Source of the DNA: Protula sp. h YS-2021
Lineage: Eukaryota; Annelida; Polychaeta; Sabellida; Serpulidae
Assembly: GCA_949752745.1 (NCBI GenBank)
Contig: OX457027.1
Location: 81,461,214 to 81,525,213, forward strand
Direction: 5' to 3'
DNA length: 64,000 nt
Shown: positions 25,201 to 37,200 of the stretch, one piece after another
How the letters are laid out: each line of letters starts with the position of its first letter
How positions within the stretch are numbered: position 1 is the stretch's first letter
Notes under the pieces: generated by a model
The model's input: the letters and a program-made list of their open reading frames with translations, nothing else
What the model was told of the DNA's origin: nothing
The model's database searches: none
Translations under genes and position numbers: made by a program

Positions 25201-28200
25201 CCAAAGCAATCTGTTTTAGCTTAACCCTTTTTTCAAGTTAGCAATATTTTATAGATATTGAAATTCAGGTTTTCAACTCAACCATTGATAACATCAATCT
25301 TAAGGAAGAAATGGATTGGATCTAGACAAACAAGCAAACACACAAACAAACAAAATGTAACGCCGACCACCCCCTCCCCACCCCTATACCCTGTCCATCT
25401 ACGAAAACCTTCAGTCAACATCCCAACGCCTATTCAACGTCATTTTGTAGTTGCGGTATCGGCCACACCAGACCACAATATTAACCCTGTTTGTAATTTG
25501 GTTGTGATTGGTGGCGACCACAGAACAATGTCTTATTAACGTCTTTGACACAACGTCAAATAAGCGTTGGATAAGCAATGATGTTTAGACGCTGCATGCT
25601 TTTGATCAAAGCGAAAACGTAACTTTCTTCAACGTCTAATCAGTACCTTAATTTGGTGCAACTTTGAATAGAGCATTGGAAAATCGAACTTGGATAGGTG
25701 TCGAAAATCAATCTTGTATAGACGTGGGATTCACAACCCCCCCCCCCCACCCCCCCAAAAAAAAACGTCCTTGCGTTATCGGTCACCGGAAATTTGAGCA
25801 ATGACCGGTCACTTCGAAAATAAACCATAAGTAGGACTAAAAAATTTGAGAATTTCAAACGAATTGTTTCGACTTAAGTAAACAATAAAAATTCGACGCT
25901 GATCCGGCGTCGGGTGAGAAGTCTACACAACTCTGATCGAACGTCACGATGTCTACTGGGCCATCTTGTTGGTTTTATGAGAAAAAACATTATGATGATG
26001 GAAAACCGAGCGTGATTATTACGTGATTTATTGCTCCAAATATTCAAGTTTTGCTATATAATCCTGAAGCCTGTCTGGTTTGTCACAATCTAAACACTTT
26101 AGAGCCAAGTATCGTGGCGTCAACCACCTACTGGCACCGATTTAGCAAATTTATCACCACAACCAAGTTAAGTAGCATCGAATTTCCCCATCAAAAATTC
26201 CAACGTTTGTTTGAAGTTGCGACGTCGATCCGGCTAAATCACAATATTAAATCCGCGGGTTGTACTTTTGTTGTGATTGGTCGCGATCATAGATCACGCC
26301 TTAATAAGCGTCTTTGACACAACGTTGAATAGACGTTTTATAAACAACGTTGTCTGCTCTGATTGCAATCAAACTCAACTTTCTTAGACGTCTAATCAAC
26401 GTCTTTGGCATTACGTTGAAGAGACTTCAAAAAATGTTTCACAGACAGTAGTGTATAAATGGGGGTTCTGGGTCACTTGATGACGTCATACTGTCTGGAA
26501 GTGACGTCATCATGTCTGGACCGGAAGTGCTGTCTAGACCGGAAGTGCTGTCTAGACCGGAAGTGCTGTCTGGAGTGGAAGTGACGTCATCATGTCTGGA
26601 CCGGAAGTGACATCATGATGTCTGGACCGGAAGTGACGTCATCATGTCTGGACCGGAAGTCATGATAAGCGTTAGGATAGGCGCGACCATGTGTGACGTC
26701 ATCATGACGTCATACTGAGATGATGCTGTCTGGAGCGAAAGTGGTTTGGCCGAGTCAATCAACATGAAGCCAATGAACCCGACCTGTCAATCAGTGTAAC
26801 CATGGCAACAGACCCCCCCCCCCTCGAAATTGTGATTTTTGCATATTTATCCGTTTCAGACGATTCTGAACATTTTTCATTTTTTCGACCCCCCCCCCCT
26901 CGAAATTGTGATTTTTGCATATTTATCCGTTTCAGACGATTCTGAACATTTTTCATTTTTTCGACCCCCCCCCCCTCGAAATTGTGATTTTTGCATATTT
27001 ATCCGTTTCAGACGATTCTGAACATTTTTCATTTTTTCGACCCCCCCCCCCTCGAAATTGTGATTTTTGCATATTTATCCGTTTCAGACGATTCTGAACA
27101 TTTTTCATTTTTTCGACCCCCCCCCCCTCGAAATTGTGATTTTTGCATATTTATCCGTTTCAGACGATTCTGAACATTTTTCATTTTTTGGGTCGACCGA
27201 CCCCCCCCCCCCCCAGGACAGACTATGTACCCCCCCCCCCCCTAGGACAGACTATGTACCGACCCCCCCCCCCAGGAGAACAAACTAAAAAAAAAAATTG
27301 TGCTGAATCAGCATGATGAAATCGTTGATTCAGCATGATAAAATCGTATATAAGTGTAGTGTCTCGAGGCTTAGGCATCGTCAGACACACCAGCTATCAA
27401 CATAGACATGGATGACTTTGAAACAGTTACTTTTGATGATACATTATTATCGTTGGAAGAGATAGATGCGTTCTTTGAAGACGCTGAAACAGCTTTGAAG
27501 GAAGCGTTAGTTGTTCTGCCAGATGTCGCTACAGTGCAACAAGCAATGCCTCAGGAGGTAGCGTTAAATGCACCATCAGATGTCGCTACAGTGCAACAAG
27601 CAATGCCTCAGGAGGAAGCGTTAAATGCACCATCAGATGTCGCTACAGTGCAACAAGCAATGCCTCAGGAGGAAGCATTAAATGCACCATCAGATGTCGC
27701 TGCAGTGCAGCAAGAAATGCCAGATCCTGAGGGGTCTGACTACCCGTTCTGGGTTGCGAATAGACTTATCAATGGTGACAACTCACAACTAAGTGCAAAG
27801 TTAAAAGCGCATCTAGCACATTATGAGGAAAACGAAGTGAGTGATGATGATGAGGATTCAGAATTGGACATGTCAAGCGATAATGAGGATTCAGAAGTGG
27901 ACATGTCAAGCGATGACGGAGAAGACAAACAGCTGAAATCTAAAATTGAATCGAGTAAGACCATACCTGTTACTGAGGAAGATGTTATAATGTTGAAACG
28001 GAACTTTCGAGCAGTACTTCCTCTGATTGATTGTAACATTTTATGGTGTTTATGTGAAGAAGGCTTTTTCAACAACCACACGTACATGTATCTAACGGAA
28101 GAAGTGAATACCGTCATTCAACTCATCTACATGTTAGAAGGAAACACAGAACATGTTCCGGCGTCAGAGCCAAAGTTCTCCGAAGCTATGACTCAACGTT

Positions 28201-31200
28201 TCATTCAACTTATTAAAAGTCTTCATGAGGAACTTTTTAAGACTTTATCTCTACCGGCGCCAAAGTCTCTGGATGAGGATCGTGAATTCAAATGTGCAAA
28301 GGTCATGTTGCATGGTTTCAAATACCTTGAAGAACGCATTCATGTGTATGATATGATGGCTTACCTCTATGAAAAAGGACATTTCACTATGTCAATGCTG
28401 TTTCAATGGATACTAGGGCATCGGACCCCAGGAGACTTTTTAGTGATTGTCATGGTACAATCGCTAACAAACGGTTTACCAACAACCTTTCTCGACGGTT
28501 TCAATGACATGACTCCGCGATTTTACAAACATCTCATGAAAACCTACATGTAACATCTGTATAAAAGGAGGTAAAACCATCTACAATGTCAACATTGCTT
28601 CTTCATCGATGTGTAGCGACCATGGATGACGTCTTCAAAGTGAATTATGCTGACTATGTGTTTTCAAAGCTTCCTGCTTTTGAATCGGATTGGATGCTGC
28701 AAGTGAAGAACTTACATCAGCATTGGGAAGCTGTTGGAAAGACCATTCCAAGAGATCGTTTCATCCGCTCGTTTCTACGTGAATGTGAATATCTACATTT
28801 ACCGTTAACTTATGACATTGATTTAGCATTTATCAACGTGAATACAATTTGGGCAGTTGAGCTCATGTTAGATGTGGCTGCAAGAATCATTTTACATTAT
28901 GATGATGATGTTCCATTGAAGACGAATGTATCAGAGCTTGTCCGATTCAACCATGGACGAGTTGAAGTGAATTCAAAACTTTGCAAGTTCTTTGCTGACT
29001 CAGCAGATAGTTGGGTATAAAAGGGAGTGAACTCAGCAGAGTGAAGTCATTTCTCAGCAGACAGTTGGAGGGAGTGCATCATCAGTACATTGTAGCAGCC
29101 ATGGAGAACAAGACAAGCAACGCAACGCAGCGCAGCAGCAGCTTTAAAATTAGTGCTAACTTAACCATTACTGTGGAGCATGGAGAATATGGGCCATTTC
29201 TACGCATCACACGTGGAGAGAGATGGTGTGCTTATTCACCATCTTTGTGGAAGATTGTATGCCAAAGCTTGAAAAATTTACGCGACATTGGCTTCAAACT
29301 GTACTTAACGCAAACGAAGTGGCTTGAAGTCATTTCATACTTGGATATGCGCTATGTGAGTTTTGTGCGCACGTCACGGTTTGAAGGGAAAGAATACACA
29401 CATCACATCAACATGAATGATGGTGAATGGGAGACACTGCTTCAGGAGATGGACAACATCAACTCAGCCCTATCACCATGTGAGGAATGTCATGACAAGA
29501 AAACAATCATCAAGCTGCAAAAGGATGGTCGGATGAAGGTGTCAAAGCTATCCAAGAAAAGGCTGACTGAAGTTCAGTTGGAGAACATGAACGTGCAAAA
29601 TCAACTTGGACTTACCTGCGACTATTGCGGTGCTTGTGGATATGTGGAAGATTATCATTGCCATTGCCACATGTATAATTGCAAGTTGTGTGAACCAAAC
29701 AACTTCTGCGGCAAGTGTGGAGTACTTAAAGTCAGTGAAGCAAAGTAAAAAGCCCACAAGACACTGAAACAAGATGGACGCATGTTTTAAAAATGCTTAT
29801 ATTGACTTGATGATTGCTAAACTTGCTTGCTGTGGCACTCCAGACTATCAACTTTATCATTTGGATGCTTTTTGGGATGTTGTACATCATAGTCTTGATG
29901 TGATTGAACTGCATTCAAGATTTCTTGGAGAATGTCATAAAACTGGAATAGAAGAAGATCCTGACTTTGACTTTGATGCTGCACTTTATTCTGCTCGCAC
30001 TGATGTGGAAGTATATTTCACCGTGGTTGATCATTTGAGAGATTGTTGTAAAGAAGCAGAGGAAACCGAGCAGCTTTATCAGGTAAGTTATATAAAACCT
30101 TTTTTAATCATGTTTATGACAACATAGTGAATTGTTTCTCAAAGACATAACCATGTTTTTCTTACTAGCAAATTTAGTTTTATGTGAGTGGTTTCAACGT
30201 AAACAAAGAAAGAATATGATAGAAGAGGCAGCAAATATATTAAAAGATATTTTATTACAGGAAGAAACCGACATGTCAGAATAAAGAAGCAAAGTCAACA
30301 TGGAGAATCTTGTACTATTCAGCGGTCATAAGGACGTTCTTTCAAATATGTTTCCAACACGACTTGAAAAGTATGGACATGTGTTCAACTCAAGTGAAGC
30401 TTTGTATCAATATGAGAAAGCAGTGTTTCATCACCGTCCAGATATTGCTTCAGCCATTGTGTCATCCAGAAATGGATATGAAGCGAAACGTATTGCTAAA
30501 GGGATAAAACCATGTCCTTTATGGCATACAGTGAAGAGAAGCAAAATGCAAGATGTTTTACAAGTCAAACTGGATCAGTGTGTATTGTTTCGCAATAAGT
30601 TGAAAGAATGTAAAGACAAAACTTTAGTTGAAGCAACGTATGATCATTGGTGGGGAGCTGGTGTGAAACATGTGTCATCTGAATATCCTGGTCAGAATAT
30701 TATGGGAAAGTTGTTAGAACTGTTGTGTGAGGGTTAGAGACTTTTTCATTTGCTTGCCAACCGTCATGGTGTGCAGACGTGTGGACATGTAAATTTGAAG
30801 TATGTTTAACTTGTGTTGCATTGATTCAAGACTGCACAATGGCGGACATGACACTGAGACAATATATTGTGCAAAAAGCTTATTGTGAAGAAATGTTATC
30901 CGCTGTAAAAAAGTTTGCCTATTTAGTCTGTCCTGCTTGTCAACATGAAGAGTGTCAAGAACATACTTGTCATTTTGCATCTGTTTATACATATTGGAAT
31001 GAAGCTAAATATTACATGCATTTAGATAAAGTGTTAGAGAATGCAAATCAACGTTGTGAGAAATATGGTGTAGATGCTATTACATTGGATGAACTCAGTC
31101 ATTGGTTAGTGTTCATTGAAGACCAATGGTCTCCAGTGATTCATACCATTGTATCTATACTTGATTTGTAAAAAACTTGTTAGTTAAGTTATAAATGCAT

Positions 31201-34200
31201 GTTAGTTAAGTGATGTTGGTTGAGTTATAAAATAAAAGCTGTTCTGTTGAGAAGGTGGTTTTCATTCGGTGTGACCATGTCGACGTGGAAAGACTACTTG
31301 ACTGATATTTACTTCAAACCTGGACAGCCTGGAGCATTTGCTGGTCCTTACAAACTGTATCACATCTTACGAAAACATAATCAACCAGTCACACAGTCAC
31401 AAGTGAAGAAATGGTTGCAGGATCAAGATGCTTTCAGTTTACTCCAACCTGTCAAATACAGGTTCAAAAGACAACGTGTCATTACACGCGGTATTGATGA
31501 CATGTGGGATATTGATTTGGCTGATATGGGAAACATAGCTCCCTATAATGATGACATACGCTTTTTACTCATTGTCATTGATGTGTTTTCCAAATATGTC
31601 TGGGTACAGCCAATACCTAATAAATCACATACCAGCGTCATACAAGCTTTCCAAAAGATTTTTCATGACACACGACGAAGACCGCGAACTCTAAGGTCTG
31701 ATAAAGGAACAGAATTTAAAAACAGATGGGTAAAAGCATTTTTGAAGAAAGAAGGCATTCATGCTTATACCACAAAGAATGAAACCAAAGCCAACTTTGC
31801 TGAAAGAGTCATTCGTACTCTGAAGGGAATGATGTATCGGTATTTTCTACATAATCAAACTTACCGTTACTTAGACATTCTTCCAGACTTGGTGTACAAT
31901 TACAACCATAGACCTCATGGTTCTCTTCCTAATAAATATGCTCCAGCCGAGATTCGTAAAGACAACGAATCAAAAGTGTGGAAGTATATGTATGTCGACT
32001 CAAAATATCGCAAAGATATCTTTTGAAATCATGTCTCTCATTCATAATCATTCGTGTGAATGTAGTCTTTCTCCATTGGAATGGTTTCACGTACCACCAA
32101 CGCAAACTGCTGTAGAGAAAAGTTATAATGTTGACTATCAACCACTTACAAGCATTAGAGAAGGCGCTCCAATAGAATTCTACATTCCTGCGAGTACAGA
32201 AGAATATCTGGATTTAAAGAACAGCAAACTTCATATTGTATGTCGCATTCTAAAGGCTGATGGAACAGCGTGTGGCGCAGATGATAATGTCTCTTGCATC
32301 AATGATGTGTTTAATGGGTTATGGTCTAATATTGAATTGTTTCTGAATGATCGTTTGGTTTCGCATAGCAACAATACTCATGGTTATACCAGCATTATCT
32401 CTCATCTCATCCATGATTCGGAAGAAAGTCTGCATTCTGAGCGCTCTATGCGTCTCATGTACAAGGATACTGCTGGGTCAATGAATAGTCATGAGGTGAA
32501 AAGACCTAATCATGAACAATATGTATCCGGGTTTCATGTCAATGCCGACGGTGGTGACTTGGCTGAGCAAGGCAATAATGGCTTACATCATCGTTATTTG
32601 CATACTCGTCTTAGCCGTGATGTTATGCTCGCAGGTGGTTTAAGGATAGATTTGTTTGAGCAGGATCGTTATCTTCCGAATGGCATCAGTTTGAAATTGC
32701 GTTTCCATAGACAAAAAGATGACTATGTATTGATGGCTGTAAATAATACCTATAAGGTAGAAGTGAAAGAGGCATTTTTAACCATTCGCAAAGTGAGGGT
32801 GAGTCCAGGTATTCAGTTAGGACATGCAGATGCATTGATGAAAAGTCCTGCCAAGATCATCATCACTAGAAAAGAATGTAAAGTCTTGGCCATTCCAGCA
32901 GGATTTCAGTCTTTTGTGAAAGATAACATCTTTTTGGGTCAATTACCAAATCGTATTGTCATTGGTCTGGTTCATAATGAAGCTTTTGGTGGATCAGTAT
33001 TGAGGAATCCATACAATTTTGATCATTTTAATCTGGACTATATGCAACTGTACACGGATGGTGAACCAGTTCTATCCAAACCTCTCAAGCTTGACATTAC
33101 ACAGAACAAATACCTGAACGCTTTTGAAACGCTTTACAAATCGTTTGATCGGTTGAATGGTGAGAAAAGTTCCATTATAAAACGGGAAGATTGGCCTAGA
33201 GGTTATGCTTTATTTTCGTTTGACTTAACACCGGATTATGATGGTGATGATCATTTCCCCCTGATCAAGCATGGGAATTTGCGGCTAGAAATGAACTTTG
33301 CTAGGGCTTTGCAACCTACAATCAATGTCATTGTCTATGCTGAATTTGACAACATTATTGAGATCAGTGCCAATCGCAGCATCCAATTCGACTACCAGTC
33401 ATGAACACGAAGCAGATTGATGCCATATTGAGTCATGATGTCATGACCAAAGACTTGTTTCAAGGCGTGTTTGCCATGGACCAGTTACCGTCTTTACAAC
33501 GCGGCGCCTATGTGATCAACACAGACGATCAAGATGAACCAGGAGAACATTGGGTGGCAGTGTATTATGACAAAGACCCTGCAGAATATTTTGACTCTTA
33601 TGGACTGTTCCCTCTCGATGATCGTTTAGATATGTTTTTAAGAAATGACTATATGTATAATTCTATATCATTACAAACGCCAATATCATCGTCATGTGGT
33701 TTTTATTGTGTCTATTATATATTGCATAGAGCTCGAGGTCAGAGTATGTTTGATATTGTGAATATATTAAAAAGAAAGGATGGTGATTTTATTGTAAAGG
33801 ATTTTGTATATAGACATTATAAACCATTGTTTTATTAATGTTGTTGTTGTTATATTAGTTAAGTTGTTGTTGTTATATTAGTTAAGTTGTTGTTGTTGTT
33901 ATATTAGTTAAGTTGTTGTTGTTGTTAAATAAAACAAATCAAGTTTCAAACAACTGTCTTGTTTATTGTGTTGTACATACGTTTATTTACAAATTCTTAA
34001 CTACAAACACTATTTACAAAGTTTACAAACACTATTTACAAAGTTTACAAACACTATTTACAAACTCTTAACTACAAACGCTATTTACACTATTTACAAA
34101 TTCTTAACTACAAATTCTATTTACACTATTTATAAACTTTTATTTACACTATTTACACTATTTACAAAATTCTTAACTACAAACTCTTAACTACAAAGTC

Positions 34201-37200
34201 TATTTACACTATTTACAAACTTTTTATTTACAAACACATTCATTTTTCAATACATTCATCAATGAATACCATTCATTAGAATCTAAATTGATATAGGTAT
34301 CATAGACATTACATTCATGTTTGTAAATGCTATGAAAGCTCACATAATACACATCACCAAACTTTATCACTTTAACAGTTACATGTTCAGACAGTTTCAG
34401 TTCATATCCTTCTTCTAAGTCAATGTCCATCACACGCATAGGTTGTGTCAGCTCAATGGATTTGATGCCTCGTGTAAGCCATATTTCTGTTTCTTTGAAT
34501 TCAAGCGTTAGGTTCTTTCCAATCCAATGCTTGTAACAACGCGTTCCATTCCACTGTGTTGAGGGTGATGTAGTCATAGTTTTCTGTAAGCTCGTCATAT
34601 TGGCGAAATTGTATAAACACGTCTAAGCAGTTCTCAGTCACACGCACTTCTAATTCATTTGAGACTGCCAGGAGAAAGCCAGGTATCCTGAACTTCTCTA
34701 GATGGTCTTTCAACACGGATTGGTCATCAAGTGATAGGACGAGATACTGTCCAAAATGTCTTAGCACAATGTCATCATATTCGTTTCTCAGATATGAGAA
34801 CCCATGCGTAATTGGTTTATATTCCGTTAAAAAGTCTTCCATCTCGTTCAACAGTCAGATGAACTATGAGCTGTCTCCTTGTCTGCAAAGACGTTTTTTT
34901 TTTATGCTCGCAAGATGGTGAAGAGTGGATGTTGTATCACTTCTAGGAATCGTAAGACTGCGCGCCAGTTCTTGATATCAAAGATGATCAAATCTGTATA
35001 TGGTGTATCTGGTACAACTCCCTTATAATCCTTTGGATAATCCTGTAAAAGATTTCTACAGATTTCTACACGTATGTTAGAATCATATTCAGCCACTGTC
35101 ACTTCCACTTTATTTTCAAGTCTACGTTTAAACCCAGCTTCAAGTGGTATGTTTTTAAAGTCTTTCCACACTTCAGGTTTAAACCGATGATAACTTGTCT
35201 TAGAATCTAGTATCACTTCATTCCTCTCATTGACAGTAAGGTAAACACCACCGTTCAGCATGAGTGCATTCATGATTGTTACCTTGTTATGACTTGTCGT
35301 CTTGTCTGCGAAGCCTTTTATCCACTTCTTTCACCTGCTTCTTCATCATTTTCCATTCAGGTATTGTCAGCAAGATACCCTTTTTCGTTGGACGGTTTTT
35401 TCCAGTCCCCTCATCTCTGAGGTATTTGCGAATGTTTACCACACCTTCATTACTTTGTTTCATAATCTTGATATACTTTCCATTGCCTAGAGAAAGCATT
35501 CCATCCCACGACTGTGGTGTTGGTACCGTCGTCTCCACTTTTAATTTCTTAATGGTAGTATCAGGATGTTTCACTTTCATGTCTTTCACCGTATCTGCTA
35601 GAGTATCCATATCCGTTGGTGCAGATCTTTTCATGTTGACGCTTCAGTGTTCACACCACAACTAACTCTCAAGTTGAAGTGTCTCCCCCTTATATACTGT
35701 AATGCCCATGCGCCAAAGTGGAATAGCCATCACTCATCACATATCGCTTGTCATCAAAGGGAGAGAGAGCCACTTTCCTCAACTTCTCCGAGAAGATCTG
35801 GTGGTTATGACTTCGAATGATGTGTCCTGTAGTCATCGTTTGCGTTTGGTTGAACAAACTGTCTCTATACTGCTGATGTTTCATCCGTCTTTGACACGCG
35901 CGAGTGATGCCTTTGGCCGTACGTTTTTCTTTCCCACCATACATCATACTATACATTTTCGGCCGAAGTCCAACAAACTCTTCAATGGGAATGCCCGCCG
36001 TCTCATCTTTCATTTTCCCAAGCACTTTCTTGTTCACGTTGGAATGTAGGAAATGATCTGGCGGATAGTCACTTGTGTCGAACAAGTCAGCATCTTCCTG
36101 CATGTCTTTGTATATATCTTCCGTTTCTATGTCATAACATAGACTGTCGGTGTCGCTGAACAAGAGTTTGGCGTTGGGATACTTGGTCATGATGTAGTTG
36201 TAATGAAAGTGGAACATGAGCACTTTGCTGAGGTCGAGAATGGTGAACCCAACTTGAATGGGTTTATCCAGAAGCAGATCCACTTTGCGCAAATGTACCG
36301 CGGTCAAATCTTCGTTGAAAATTCTAAATTTGTGGAAGGAAGGTTTGGCTACAAGTTTCTTGAACCGCTTTTCCTGGTGAACAAGTTCCACATTCATGCG
36401 CTTTCTTACATTTTCCATGGTTTTGCCAAACACCGAGTTGTTCATCAATTTGAAGAAGTCTTTCTCAAACGGGTTCTTGGCCAACTTTCTCTTTTCCGTG
36501 TTCAAGGAGATGTATTTTGCCAACCATTTGCTCTGTGCAAACATGATGGCACGATGCACCTTCGTGACTTTCAATCCCAGTGAGACATATTGCTGTAAAT
36601 TTCTATAATGAAGCACATATTTCTTCTTGTCACACAAGTTGGGAATGAGCTTTTCACTAGGTTTGCCTTTCATGTTTAGATCTTTCCGTAGCTTCTGACT
36701 ATGTTTTGACAATTCTCCCACTTTCACACATTTCCGTTCTGGAGCCACTGGGTAGTGATTATGATGATCATGAATTGAATATGGGTATTCCAAATCCACT
36801 TCTAAAATGTATCCAATCTCGTCATCTTCATCCACATCCATAAAGTCAATGGATTCTGGCTCGCTCACCCACATAAATCCACTTTCCGGCATGCTTTGCG
36901 ACATAGCCCAGCCATACAAGTTGTTTGCATCCAGGTAAGTCAAGTAGTTGGTTGGTTTCAAGGGATCGTAATCTGCTACGTAGGGGTTATTTGCTTTCGC
37001 ATACTTGTGTGTGATGACAGATATTCCTCCACGTAAACCTTGTTCAACCATTTGGTACATGTCAATGTCGTTGATCAATTCCAATTTCACCTTTGTCGCT
37101 TTCAACATGGCATCCCACGACAGTCCTGGCGCTGTATAGTAGTGAGCAGGATCCAATTCATACGTGTTGAGACATACGTGACGAAAGTTTTCAAACACGT

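Noticed and set aside
26839..27288. Four identical 60-73 codon frames
   Set aside because: Each is one 76-bp tandem unit read through poly-C; artefacts.
31220..31276. Integrase start at 31220, and capsid start at 31917
   Set aside because: Both begin at non-ATG codons. ATG at 31277 and 32031 have better context, and 31277 has a TATA box 51 nt upstream.
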